DNA of 64,000 nt from NCBI GenBank assembly GCA_029259775.1, contig JAJDEN010000056.1, positions 62,001 through 126,000 on the forward strand. The letters run 5' to 3'. Shown here one piece after another: positions 34,411 to 43,070 of the stretch. Source of the stretch: Planctomycetota bacterium. Its GTDB lineage: Bacteria; Planctomycetota; PLA2; JAEUHO01. The notes below the pieces were generated by a model, which did not search any database, was not told where the DNA came from, and was given only the letters and a program-made list of their open reading frames with translations. The first letter of the stretch is position 1; the number at the start of each line of letters is the position of its first letter. The translations under genes and the position numbers were made by a program.

Positions 34411-35631
34411 ATGCGTCGGGCGTGGCTGGCTGCTGTGCTCCCGACCCTGGTAATCCTACTGGCACCGTCGCACGAGGCCCACGCCGACGAGGCGCCGGCG
34501 ACCGTGCGGGCGCCGCGCGCGAAGTCCCTGCCCCGCCTGTGGCGTACGTTTCGGATACGACGTCCGACACGCGACGTGACCTCCCAGGCGTCACTGCAGG
34601 CCTCGGCGCCGGCGCTGCTCGGACGATCGTTCGAGCAGTTTGCGTTGGAGCAACCCGGCATCGCGCGCAGGCCTCTATGGCGCATACTCGAGACAGGGGC
34701 GGGGTACGGGTTCTTGATCCCCTGGTGGGTACTCAGCCACGAGTACGGACACGCGCTGGCGGCCGAGGCGTTTGGCGGTGACCCCGACATCCAGATCACG
34801 GGCTTCGGCCGTGGTGTGACCTTCGGTGGCTTCTCGCGTCCACTCACGACGGACGAGCGCCTCGCGTTCAGCGCGGGCGGCATGAATCAATCCCAGCACA
34901 ACCAGATCCACATGTTCCGTGACTGGGCACTGAGCGGTGCGCTGCGTCCGATCGAGGCGGGCGCGTTCCTCGTCAACCGCTTGGACACGAGTTGGTACTC
35001 GTGGCGCGTCGACAAGGAGACGCCGGCCTTGCCCACCAGCCGCGACCCACGTGAGTACGCACGCCTGATGCGCATCAAGGGCGTCGACATCGACGTCGAG
35101 GACTTGCGCGCGATGGGGTTGGCCATGGATCTGCTCTCCGCATCGAGCTGGGCGGCCCTGCTCGGGCAGCTGCAGTTCCTCGTCGAGGGGACCCGCCTCA
35201 TTCGCGTGCCTACGCTCCGCGTCGGTCGTACCTGGGTCACGTACCCCAACTTCCATCTGCTCCTCGGCACCGAGGGCCCGGTGCTCGGTGGCACGGTGTT
35301 CGTCAATCCGCTCTCGCGCTTCCCCCTGGAGGTGCGCACCGACGTGCGCCACGACCGACGGGCGTTCGCGGTGACGGCGGCGGTGCACGGCGTGCGACTG
35401 CCCACCGCGCCGAGCCTCCGGTTCTCCCCCCTCCTGCGCCTTGTCCGCAACGCGCAGGGCGGCGTGGGCTACGCGGCGGGCGGCTCCGTCAGCGTCGAAC
35501 ACCAGGACGGGCTCCGCATGGGGCTCGAGTTGATCCACCACAAGCGCGACTTCGTCCGGGACATCGAGCGCTTCGGTGCGGGGCGCGGCGACGGTCTCGA
35601 GATCTCGTTCCTGCTGGGCGTGGGCCTCTAG
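34411..35631 (+). CDS. exported protein with HEYGH motif and barrel-like C-terminus
   Basis: A 406-residue protein with a signal peptide (about 1-26). A hydrophobic segment immediately before and including SHEYGHALAAEAFGG (around residue 110) places a zinc-type HExxH motif within or beside a membrane helix, as in site-2-type or related metalloproteases. A third zinc ligand is not certain. The C-terminal 130 residues alternate like outer-membrane strands. GGAGG lies seven bases before ATG 34411. It may be an outer-membrane metalloprotease; family not recognised. Confidence 0.65.
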   Translation: MRRAWLAAVLPTLVILLAPSHEAHADEAPATVRAPRAKSLPRLWRTFRIRRPTRDVTSQASLQASAPALLGRSFEQFALEQPGIARRPLWRILETGAGYGFLIPWWVLSHEYGHALAAEAFGGDPDIQITGFGRGVTFGGFSRPLTTDERLAFSAGGMNQSQHNQIHMFRDWALSGALRPIEAGAFLVNRLDTSWYSWRVDKETPALPTSRDPREYARLMRIKGVDIDVEDLRAMGLAMDLLSASSWAALLGQLQFLVEGTRLIRVPTLRVGRTWVTYPNFHLLLGTEGPVLGGTVFVNPLSRFPLEVRTDVRHDRRAFAVTAAVHGVRLPTAPSLRFSPLLRLVRNAQGGVGYAAGGSVSVEHQDGLRMGLELIHHKRDFVRDIERFGAGRGDGLEISFLLGVGL

Positions 35632-35704
35632 CCAGCCGTCCGGCCGACAGCCCGCGCAACGCGGCGTACACTCGCTGGGACAGACCGATCCGGGGGGCAC
35701 GACG

Positions 35705-36304
35705 ATGCGCACGATGCTGTTGATGGTGGTGATCGCACTCGCCTGGGCTGCTGCACCGGCACAGGCCGGCGATGGGGACGCCGAGAAGATCGCCGCCTTG
35801 ACGGCCTCGGTCGCCCGCTTGAAGGCCGAGAACACGCACCTGCGCGAAGCCTACGATCAGGCGAGCGCGAACCTTTCCCGCGCCACGAACGCGATCACGC
35901 GAATGACCTCGTCCCTGAATGCGGCGACGAGTCTCGCCACGACCCTGCGCGTCGAGTTGACGGGACTGCAGCAGGACCTGAAAGCGCGGCCCAAGGACAA
36001 CCCTGCGCGGCTGCGCGTGGCGTTGCGCAAGGCACGTGCCGACGGCGAGGCCAAGACGCGCGCGCTCGCTGAGAGCCAACGGTCGCTCGCGGCCGAGCAA
36101 GAAGCGCACCGGCAGGACGTCGCTCACCTCACCGAACGCCTGAACGACGCCAACGAGCGTGCCAGCCGCCATGTCGTGAGGTTCTCGACCACGGAGAGTG
36201 CGCTGGCCAGGGCGCGCGAGGAACACACCAAGGAGATCGCCAGTTTGCAGGAGCAGCTCACGGCGACCCTTTCGGCGCTGCGCAAGCTCAAGGCCGACCG
36301 CTAG
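35705..36304 (+). CDS. secreted coiled-coil protein
   Basis: A 199-residue protein with a signal peptide (about 1-21, ending AQA) followed almost entirely by heptad-patterned helix (IAALTASVARLKAENTHLRE and onwards to the C-terminus). Likely a periplasmic rod or oligomerisation protein. The gene follows the HEYGH-protein gene by 73 bp on the same strand. Function unknown. Confidence 0.7.
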   Translation: MRTMLLMVVIALAWAAAPAQAGDGDAEKIAALTASVARLKAENTHLREAYDQASANLSRATNAITRMTSSLNAATSLATTLRVELTGLQQDLKARPKDNPARLRVALRKARADGEAKTRALAESQRSLAAEQEAHRQDVAHLTERLNDANERASRHVVRFSTTESALARAREEHTKEIASLQEQLTATLSALRKLKADR

Positions 36305-36310
36305 CGCGAC

Positions 36311-37213
36311 CTAGCGTCGTCCGCGCGGACGCCGGCGCGGCGAGGGCGCCGACGGGATGTCCTCCGCCACATCCCCGCCGGGGACCCGGCGCTGCGGTGG
36401 CTGCTGGGGCTGCTGGGGCTGCTGGGGCTGCTGTTGTTGGGGCTGCGGGGACGCAGAGCCGAAGAGCGCCGGCATGCTGCTGCCGGGGAACCAGGTCTGA
36501 CCATCCGTCGACAACTCGGCGCGGTGGTTGACGCGCCCCTCCTCGATCCAGGCACGCAGCGCCTGCTCATCGCACGGGCCGTACACATCGTGCCCGTTGG
36601 TACGCACGTGGTAGAGAACGGGCCCGACCGCGGGAGGCTCGATGTAGGCCTCCGGCAGCGGCGGCGCTGCGGCCACGGGCGGCGGCGCGGCCTGCGTCTC
36701 CTCATCGTCGAGGTGGAAGCCGACCAACGTGCTCGAGCCGATGTCCTCGCCCGGCTTGGGCGGCGCTGTGTGCTGCGGCATGCGCGCGACGCCGGCGTCC
36801 GTCGGTACGACCTCGGGCCGCGACGGCGGCGGAAGCGGGAGGTAGCCGTCGGGCAGGAGCCCGGGCACGTGTTCGGGGCCCACCCAGTAGACGCCGTCCT
36901 GGCTGAACAACATGTAGTGCTGGACGCGCCGCTGCTCGACGTAGCCACGGATGCGGTCCATCAGGTACGGCCCCTGCACGTTCGTGCCCTGTCGGATCAG
37001 GAGCGAGGGCTGGGGAAACGCGCCGGCGGGAGGCGGCGTGCGGACCGCACCGCTGATCTCGTGGATGTCGCGGGCGTAGCGCCACGTGATGCCGTCAGCC
37101 GAGTACTCGGTCTGGTCGTCCAGGCGGCCGTCGTCGACCCAGCGCTGGATGTCCTCGGTCTGGTACGGGCCGAGGGCCGTCTCGTCGTCGCCGCGGATGT
37201 AGTACACGCTCAT
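36311..37213 (-). CDS. three-GYF_2-domain protein with Gln/Pro-rich tail
   Basis: A 300-residue cytoplasmic protein. Three copies of a GYF_2-like domain are visible: about 1-50 (YYIRGDDETALGPYQTEDI), 65-125 (LLIRQGTNVQGPYLMDRI) and 200-255 (YHVRTNGHDVYGPCDEQAL). Each has the xxGPY/C and ...W.p pattern. The C-terminus has a Gln/Pro tract coded by 9-bp CTGCTGGGG repeats (36401-36441) and then an arginine-rich end. GYF domains bind proline-rich peptides. The start at ATG 37213 removes a poor upstream extension. Confidence 0.75.
   Translation of the reverse strand: MSVYYIRGDDETALGPYQTEDIQRWVDDGRLDDQTEYSADGITWRYARDIHEISGAVRTPPPAGAFPQPSLLIRQGTNVQGPYLMDRIRGYVEQRRVQHYMLFSQDGVYWVGPEHVPGLLPDGYLPLPPPSRPEVVPTDAGVARMPQHTAPPKPGEDIGSSTLVGFHLDDEETQAAPPPVAAAPPLPEAYIEPPAVGPVLYHVRTNGHDVYGPCDEQALRAWIEEGRVNHRAELSTDGQTWFPGSSMPALFGSASPQPQQQQPQQPQQPQQPPQRRVPGGDVAEDIPSAPSPRRRPRGRR
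36401..36441. repeat. 9-bp tandem repeat coding a Gln/Pro tract
   Basis: Three perfect copies of CTGCTGGGG and a degenerate continuation inside the GYF-repeat gene. It encodes Pro-Gln-Gln units on the minus strand and is likely length-variable between strains. Confidence 0.7.
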
Positions 37214-37330
37214 CGGGTGGTACCCCGGGACGCTTGGGTGCAGAACGCCGTAGGTCGCGGCGCCCACGCGCTGCGGCGCTGCACGCAGGATACTCTTCAG
37301 CGCATCCCGCTGTAAAGCCGTGCGGCAGGC

Positions 37331-37378
37331 ACGCGCTTCAGCGGCCAAGCATCGTGACGCGCTTCAGCGGCCAAGCAT
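37331..37378. repeat. 22-bp direct repeat covering a gene's stop codon
   Basis: Two perfect copies of a 22-bp unit (37331-37352 and 37357-37378, beginning ACGCGCTTCAGCGG), period 26 bp. The right copy holds the last codons and stop of the secreted protein at 37364; the left copy lies just past it and would supply a second stop in another register. Confidence 0.75.
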
Positions 37379-38386
37379 AGGGACGCGCGTGTCCATGATG
37401 TCGTAGTTGACCAGCTTGTGCATGCGCTTGCGCGCCTTGTCAAAGCGCGGCTTGACGCTCTCGCTGTCCGAGCTGACGAGCGCGTGAATCGCCTTCGTAG
37501 CCACCGTGACCTGCGAGCCGTCCTTGGCCCCGAAGAAGAACTTCTGCAGGAAGACCCTCTCCTTCTTCTGCTTGGGCGCGGCCGGGCGGCTGAACTTGAT
37601 CACGGAGCCCGTCCACATGTTGCACTTCGTCAACTTGACGGCCTTGAAGGTGCCGTCGGCGGGCTGGCTGATGACCAACCCCGTATTGATGTCGCAGCCG
37701 TCCACCGTGAGCTTGAGCATGTTCTCGAGTGTGAGCCCGCCGTTCACCGAGGCGTTGCGCACGCGCACATCGCCCCGGCCCTTGATGCTCGTCTTCTTCA
37801 AGAGGCTGCTGTGGCATTGGACGATGATGGAGGGCTTCTCACCCGCGGGCGGCTCGAGCCGGATCGTGCAAGGCACACCCCACGTGATCATGAGCAGGTT
37901 CAGCTCGCCCCTCTTGATCGCGACATCGAACTCGCAGTCGCGCTGCATGCACGCGTTCTCGATGGTCCCGATGCCCTCGAACGCATGGCCTCGACCTTGG
38001 ACGAACTTGCAGCCGTAGAGGTTCACCATATCGAGGTGCAGCCCCTTGAAGGGCGCCACCGTGGGCGAGAAGTCTACGTTGCGGATCTCGACCCAGTGGT
38101 CCTGCGTGCCGCGCACCTTCAGCGCACCACGAACCTCCAAGGAGGCGCCACGGATGCCAAGGATCTTGGTGTCGAGCTCGACGCTGATCTCGACCTTCTT
38201 CGGGATGACCACGGCGCCGTCGATGACGTACACCGTGCCCTTGCCCCGCAGGGTCTGGGTCTTGCCGACCGGGAACGGCACCGAGCCGCTCGGCGCTTCC
38301 TCCGCGACGGCAGGCAGCGCCGCCGCGGTCAGCAGGCCCAGCGTGACGGCGAGAGCGAGGAGGGACGCGCGGCAGGTGGTTCGCAT
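37364..38386 (-). CDS. secreted beta-helix-like protein
   Basis: A 340-residue exported protein (signal peptide about 1-28). The body alternates short strands (TVYVIDGAVVIPKKVEISV, LEVRGALKVRGT, LTVDGCDI) in a way resembling right-handed beta-helix proteins with pectate-lyase-like folds. No catalytic residues are recognised. Several cysteines may form disulfides. Divergent from the FAS1-SOUL gene; its promoter would share the 119-bp region containing operator-like site A. Confidence 0.65.
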   Translation of the reverse strand: MRTTCRASLLALAVTLGLLTAAALPAVAEEAPSGSVPFPVGKTQTLRGKGTVYVIDGAVVIPKKVEISVELDTKILGIRGASLEVRGALKVRGTQDHWVEIRNVDFSPTVAPFKGLHLDMVNLYGCKFVQGRGHAFEGIGTIENACMQRDCEFDVAIKRGELNLLMITWGVPCTIRLEPPAGEKPSIIVQCHSSLLKKTSIKGRGDVRVRNASVNGGLTLENMLKLTVDGCDINTGLVISQPADGTFKAVKLTKCNMWTGSVIKFSRPAAPKQKKERVFLQKFFFGAKDGSQVTVATKAIHALVSSDSESVKPRFDKARKRMHKLVNYDIMDTRVPMLGR

Positions 38387-38465
38387 CGCCGCAGCCTAGC
38401 CCCGAGCCCAGATCGATCGGCCCGGCTGCCCGCCCCCGCCCCCTTGCTCTCTCGTCAGTCCATTT

Positions 38466-38487
38466 TGTCCATGTATTTATCTGTACA
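38466..38487 (+). promoter_or_regulatory. operator-like site A (proposed CarH site)
   Basis: AT-rich 22-bp element in very GC-rich surroundings: hexamer TGTCCA, ten bases (TGTATTTATC), hexamer TGTACA. It lies 18 bp upstream of the FAS1-SOUL start. Two similar elements occur at 43137-43158 and 45346-45367, next to the CarH gene and the double-FAS1 gene. Sites A and B agree at most positions, including the central TGTATT. Confidence 0.65.
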
Positions 38488-38505
38488 CTTTGGGGCGTAG
38501 GCCGG

Positions 38506-39798
38506 ATGATGCCGCGCATGAAGACCACAGCCATCGCCCTTGTCGCCCTCCTCCTCGTGCTCGCACCGGCCACGGCCGCCGACCACACCGACATCGTGAA
38601 CCTCGACATCGTCGACACGGCGGTCAAGGACGGCCGCTTCACGACGCTCGCGACGGCCCTTGGCCAGGCCGATCTTGCCAAGGCCCTGAAGGGCAAAGGG
38701 CCGTTCACGGTCTTCGCGCCGACGGACAAGGCCTTCGCGGCACTTCCCGACGGCACCCTCGAAGGCCTGCTGCAGGACAAGGACGCCCTGGCCAAGGCCC
38801 TTCTCTTCCACGTGGTCTCCGGCCGCGTGATGTCCTCGGACCTGCTGAAGACCCGCGGCGCGAAGACGCTGTCGGGCGAGCAGGTCGCGATCGGGCTGAG
38901 CGTCGGCCAGGCGAACGTCATCCAAGCGGATGTCACGTGCTCCAACGGCGTGATCCACGTGATCGACCGCGTGCTCATCCCCCAGCGGGGCGCTCAAGAG
39001 GCGGTAGCAAAGCCCACCGCCTTGCCCACAACGAAGACGCCGGCGATGACCAAGGCGAAGCGCATGAACCCCGTCGAAGCGATCCACGCCGCGATCGATC
39101 GCGGCGCCCCCCTCTTCAACGACGGTGACGAGGAGGGCTGCGCGCGGCTCTACCACCGCGCCGCGCTCTCGATGATGAAGGCCGGTGACAGCCTCACGGA
39201 CTGGGACCGCATGACCCTCGCCGCGGCGATGAAGAAGCCTGCCAAGGACGCGCGCGCGCAGGCCTGGAACCTGCGTGCCGCCTTCGACACCATCCTCGAG
39301 AACGCAGCGTTCAAGCTGAAGATGGAAGCACCGCTGCCGAAGGGCTTCCCGAAGGCCGGTCCGCTCGGCCGCGTCATCGTCAAGCGCTACCCGCGCTACC
39401 GCGCCGCGCGCGCCTCGGGCGGCAGCATGGCGTTCTGGACGCTCTTCAGCCACATCAAGAGCAACAAGGTCGAGATGACCGCGCCCGTCGAGATGACGAT
39501 GGGCAAGGACATGCGTCCGCGCGACATGGCATTCCTCTACGAGCGCCCGGACCAGGGCCAGGCTGGCAAGCAAGGTCGTGTGGACGTGCTCGACCTCGAG
39601 CCCATCACGGTGCTCAGCATCGGCATGCGCGGGCGCCGCGACGCGGCGGATCTGGCGGTCGCCAAGCGACTGATCGAGGCGCGCCTGAAGGCGGACGGCT
39701 ACCGCGCCACGGGTGACTTCCGCGCCCTGGGCTACAACAGCCCGATGGTCGCGGCATCGAAGCAGTTCTGGGAGTTCCAGGTCCCCGTCGTTCGCTGA
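38506..39798 (+). CDS. secreted fasciclin (FAS1)-SOUL fusion protein
   Basis: A 430-residue exported protein with a signal peptide (about 1-25), one FAS1 domain (about 33-165: [24 protein letters not shown]), a helical linker and a C-terminal SOUL-type domain (about 285-430) with the signature VEMTAPVEMT and YNSPMV. SOUL proteins bind haem or other tetrapyrroles; FAS1 domains mediate adhesion. I know of both domains separately but not as a common fusion. An operator-like site lies directly upstream, so light/B12 control by CarH is proposed. ATGs at 38506, 38509 and 38518 are alternatives. Confidence 0.85.
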   Translation: MMPRMKTTAIALVALLLVLAPATAADHTDIVNLDIVDTAVKDGRFTTLATALGQADLAKALKGKGPFTVFAPTDKAFAALPDGTLEGLLQDKDALAKALLFHVVSGRVMSSDLLKTRGAKTLSGEQVAIGLSVGQANVIQADVTCSNGVIHVIDRVLIPQRGAQEAVAKPTALPTTKTPAMTKAKRMNPVEAIHAAIDRGAPLFNDGDEEGCARLYHRAALSMMKAGDSLTDWDRMTLAAAMKKPAKDARAQAWNLRAAFDTILENAAFKLKMEAPLPKGFPKAGPLGRVIVKRYPRYRAARASGGSMAFWTLFSHIKSNKVEMTAPVEMTMGKDMRPRDMAFLYERPDQGQAGKQGRVDVLDLEPITVLSIGMRGRRDAADLAVAKRLIEARLKADGYRATGDFRALGYNSPMVAASKQFWEFQVPVVR

Positions 39799-39837
39799 CC
39801 TCCACAGCCGCCGCGTCACGTACGTCGTGATCGCTTG

Positions 39838-39880
39838 ATGACGCCTCCCATTCACCTTCTTGGCGAATGGGAGGCGTCAT
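39838..39880 (+). promoter_or_regulatory. 16-bp perfect hairpin sequestering a ribosome-binding site and start codon
   Basis: Arms ATGACGCCTCCCATTC (39838-39853) and its exact complement (39865-39880) with an 11-nt loop. The right arm contains the Shine-Dalgarno GGGAGG (39869-39874) and the first two bases of the ATG at 39879. In RNA reading from upstream the site would be fully paired, so translation would need opening by a factor, small RNA or ribosome. It could also act as an upstream terminator stem but no U-tract follows. Confidence 0.7.
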
Positions 39881-40769
39881 GCGATTGAGCCGCAGCTGGT
39901 ATCTGGTCGTCCTTGCGATGGTCCTCGGCGGCTGCTGCTGCCAGGAGGCGCCCCGCCGCGCTGCCCCCACCGTCCGCGCCAAGGCGCCGCGCTCCGTCCC
40001 GATCGTGAAGAAGCCCATCATGACCGAGGACGAACGCCGCATCCGCGACGTCCTCGCGAAGAAGCGCCTCAAGGGACTGGACTGGGAAGAGATGAACCTC
40101 GACCAGGCGGTCGCCTACCTGCGGACGATCACCGGCCTGAACTTCTACATCTCACCCAAGGTGCGCGAGGAGAAGTTCGACGACGTGATGATCAACGCCC
40201 AGCTCGACGACGTCAGCGTCGAGGCGGTCCTCTCCGCCGTGCTGACCGAGCCCTTCGAGCTGCGCTGGGACGTGCGCGACGGCGTGGTGTGGATCTACAC
40301 GCCGGAGGCGTTCGCCGGGACGCCGAGCCTCCGTGGCAAGGCAGCGCCGGGTGCCAAGAGCGACGGCAAGCCCCTCCGCTCGGGGCCCGGAAGCTTCGGG
40401 AACACGACGACCGTTTCCCTGTCCGTCTCCGACCAATCCCTGGGGGACGTGATCAAGATGCTGCAGATCCAAACGGGCCTCAACCTCATGATCGATCCCC
40501 GCATCCCGGCCGACGTGGCCAAGACACGGATCACGGCCCTGAAGCTCGAGAACGCGCCGCTCGCGACCGCCCTGACGATGCTGGCGGCGTCGGCGGGCGA
40601 CGACTGCGCGTGGACGCGTCAGGGCAACGTGCAGGTGCTCACGCGCAAGGAGTTCCTGCGCAGATTCCCGCGCAAGTGGGAGTTCACAGCGCCTCGTTCA
40701 CGTGCAGCGTCTCGTCGAACGGCTGCAGGTAGACCTGCTCGCGCGCCCACGGTGGGGCGTCATGGCTGA
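39879..40769 (+). CDS. lipoprotein with secretin N-domain (STN)-like repeats
   Basis: A 296-residue lipoprotein (lipobox LGGC, followed by CC). Two related regions look like secretin/TonB short N-domains: about 65-140 (LDQAVAYLRTITGLNFYISPKV) and 180-255 (LGDVIKMLQIQTGLNLMIDPRI). No secretin channel domain follows, so it is a stand-alone peptidoglycan- or partner-binding module. ATG 39879 is chosen because GGGAGG precedes it; that region lies in a strong hairpin. The last 86 bp overlap the convergent DUF523 gene and the tail looks like read-through, so the original stop may be lost. Confidence 0.7.
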   Translation: MRLSRSWYLVVLAMVLGGCCCQEAPRRAAPTVRAKAPRSVPIVKKPIMTEDERRIRDVLAKKRLKGLDWEEMNLDQAVAYLRTITGLNFYISPKVREEKFDDVMINAQLDDVSVEAVLSAVLTEPFELRWDVRDGVVWIYTPEAFAGTPSLRGKAAPGAKSDGKPLRSGPGSFGNTTTVSLSVSDQSLGDVIKMLQIQTGLNLMIDPRIPADVAKTRITALKLENAPLATALTMLAASAGDDCAWTRQGNVQVLTRKEFLRRFPRKWEFTAPRSRAASRRTAAGRPARAPTVGRHG

Positions 40770-41691
40770 GAAGCAAGTGGCGGACGAGGGCGATCGGCAC
40801 CGAGCGCGGCACGGATCCGTTGCGGTAGAGCCGAAGCTGGCGCTCCAGGTTCTCCTTGTCCGCGCCCGTGAGGTGCTCCTTCACGAAGCCGAGCAGGTGC
40901 TGCATCACGTTGACGTGACGCCCGCGCGTCGATCGGTTGGCGAGCGCCTCCATGAGACGCGCCTCGTAGGTTGTCTGTACCTCGGCGAGCTCATCGCGGC
41001 CGGCCGAGCCGACCAGGCGCCCCAGCTCTTGATGCACGCCCGGAGCCGTAGCGAGGAGCGCGTACTTGTGCTGGGCATGGAAACGCATCAGACCGGCGGC
41101 CCCGCCGTCATCGCGTAGGTAGCGACGCCACCGAGCGCTGGCCCACACGCGCACGAGGAAGTTCTCGCGCAGGTCGCGGTCGTTCAGGCGGCCCTCTTCC
41201 TCGACGGGCAGATGGGGGAAGCGACGCACGAGCGCGGCGGCGAAGCGACCCGAGCCGCGGTCGCTCGGCGAGCCGTTGTGGTCGTAGACCTTGACGCGGA
41301 AGACGCCGCAGCTGGGCGAGTCCTTCTTGAGGACGAAGCCATGCAGGTCGGCGCGAGCCAGCTCGTCGAGCTTGGCTGCGCTCCAGCTCTCGATCTGGTC
41401 GGTCAGGTCCTCGCCCGTGTCGGTGACCACCATCCGCGGCGTGCGGTCGGCTTGCTCGCTCGGCGGTGCGACGAGCCGCATGACGGGACGCGGCACGGGC
41501 AGTCCCATGCCGACCTCCGGACACACGGGCACGAACGTGGCGTGCGCGCCGAGGACCTCCGTGAGCCACGGCTTGCGGCAGTGGCCGCCGTTCATGCGCA
41601 CTTCGTGACCGAGCAGGCAGGCGCTGATGCCGATGCGCACGTCGTCCGTGGTGGCGTCCACCGGCGCTGCGAGGGCTGTCTCGTAGGTCAC
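40684..41691 (-). CDS. DUF523-DUF1722 protein (TudS/YbgA type)
   Basis: A 335-residue cytoplasmic protein. The N-terminal DUF523 domain has the three family cysteines (ACLLG, PVCPE, SPSCG); DUF523 members have been shown to be [4Fe-4S] thiouracil desulfidases (TudS). The C-terminal DUF1722 domain (about 175-330) matches E. coli YbgA, encoded beside DNA photolyase. The GTG at 41691 overlaps the stop of the upstream SDR gene (GTGA), with GGAGG five bases before, so the two are coupled. Genes of this type commonly accompany CarH/LitR light regulators. Confidence 0.88.
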   Translation of the reverse strand: MTYETALAAPVDATTDDVRIGISACLLGHEVRMNGGHCRKPWLTEVLGAHATFVPVCPEVGMGLPVPRPVMRLVAPPSEQADRTPRMVVTDTGEDLTDQIESWSAAKLDELARADLHGFVLKKDSPSCGVFRVKVYDHNGSPSDRGSGRFAAALVRRFPHLPVEEEGRLNDRDLRENFLVRVWASARWRRYLRDDGGAAGLMRFHAQHKYALLATAPGVHQELGRLVGSAGRDELAEVQTTYEARLMEALANRSTRGRHVNVMQHLLGFVKEHLTGADKENLERQLRLYRNGSVPRSVPIALVRHLLLSHDAPPWAREQVYLQPFDETLHVNEAL

Positions 41692-43070
41692 GCCGCCTCC
41701 TTCCGACCGAGCATGTGTCGCAGGGCGCCCTCGAGGGTGGCATGGCGGAAGCGGTAGCCCACGCTTTCCAGGCGTGCCGGCAGGACACGGGTGCTCCAGA
41801 AGAGCAGCGGATCGGCCGCCTCGCCGACGAGCGCCCGCAGCGCGAAGGCGGGTGCGGGCAGGAACGCAGGACGGTGCAGGACCCGGCCGAGCGTCCTGGC
41901 GAACTCGGCATTGCGCACGGGCGCGGGGGCTACGTAGTTCACCGGCCCCGCGAGGTTCTCGTTCGTGATCGCATGGTGGATGGCACCGAGAACGTCGTCC
42001 ATCGCCACCCAGCTCATCCACTGCCTACCCGAGCCCAACCGCCCGCCCGCGCCGAGACGAAACGGCGTCAAGAGCTTGTCCAGGGCCCCGCCACGAGGAT
42101 CGAGGATCGTCCCCAGGCGGAGGTTTACCACGCGGATGCCGGCGTCGCGCGCGGGCTGCGTGGCTTGCTCCCAGGCGCGACAGACGTCCGCGAGGAAGCC
42201 GCGCCCGCTCGTGCTGTCTTCCGTGAGTGCCTCGTCACCGCGATCGCCGTACCAGCCAACGGCCGAGGCGCAGACGAGCACGCGCGGCGGCTCTTTGAGC
42301 CCGGCCAGGGTCGAGGCAAGCAGGCGTGTCGCCTCGACGCGGCTGGTGTAGATGCGGCGCTTCTTCGCTTCATCCCAGCGGCCCGACGCGATGTTCTCGC
42401 CGGCGAGATGCACGACCGCATCGACGCCCTCGAGTGCGCCCGACGTAACCGCGCCCGTCGCGGGATCCCATAGCACGTTGCCGGTGTCGGGCGTCGTACT
42501 CGATGCGCGTCGGACGGGCCGCACCGTGTGACCTGCTGTGGCGAGGAACGGCGCCAACGTGCCACCGAGGAAGCCGCCGCTGCCCGTCACCGCAACGCGC
42601 AGCGGCGTCGGACGCTCGCCGTGCACGCCGAGGTCCCCCGCCGTGACGGCGTGGCGGTAGGCGAACATGCGGTCCAGCTGGCGCCGCGCGCCCCGGCCGC
42701 CCAACCACCGGCCCAGGAAGCCCAGCGGCAAGCGGTACTCGACGTGGTCTTCCAACTCGGAGGCACCGTCCTCGGCCGGGTGCATGCGATGGCGGTGGTG
42801 CCACGCTGCGAAGGGCCCCTCCGCCTGGATGTCGTCGAAGCCGACACCGGGTCGGTACTCGCGATGCTCGGCGACCCAGCGGACCCGGAAGGGCCCGATC
42901 GGGACGCGGAGCACGGCGCGGGCGCCGTCTTCGATCGAGTCGGGTTTCTGGATGACCTCGACGTCGTCCCAGGGGGGCGCGAGACGCTCGAAGGCACCGG
43001 GGCGCGCGTGCCACGCGAACAACTCATCCGCCGTCACAGGCATCCGGCTGCGAAGTCTGAAGGTGGCCAT
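41688..43070 (-). CDS. SRPBCC-TIGR01777 epimerase fusion
   Basis: A 460-residue protein. Residues about 1-150 form an SRPBCC ligand-binding domain (start MATFRLRSRMPV; VRWVAEHREY). From about 160 an NAD-dependent SDR/epimerase domain of TIGR01777 (YfcH) type follows, with GSGGFLGGTL, VHLAGENI and the family end region. GGAG nine bases before ATG 43070 supports the start, and leaves 67 bp to operator-like site B. It is co-transcribed with the DUF523-DUF1722 gene and divergent from CarH, an arrangement that recurs in light-response clusters. Confidence 0.88.
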   Translation of the reverse strand: MATFRLRSRMPVTADELFAWHARPGAFERLAPPWDDVEVIQKPDSIEDGARAVLRVPIGPFRVRWVAEHREYRPGVGFDDIQAEGPFAAWHHRHRMHPAEDGASELEDHVEYRLPLGFLGRWLGGRGARRQLDRMFAYRHAVTAGDLGVHGERPTPLRVAVTGSGGFLGGTLAPFLATAGHTVRPVRRASSTTPDTGNVLWDPATGAVTSGALEGVDAVVHLAGENIASGRWDEAKKRRIYTSRVEATRLLASTLAGLKEPPRVLVCASAVGWYGDRGDEALTEDSTSGRGFLADVCRAWEQATQPARDAGIRVVNLRLGTILDPRGGALDKLLTPFRLGAGGRLGSGRQWMSWVAMDDVLGAIHHAITNENLAGPVNYVAPAPVRNAEFARTLGRVLHRPAFLPAPAFALRALVGEAADPLLFWSTRVLPARLESVGYRFRHATLEGALRHMLGRKEAA

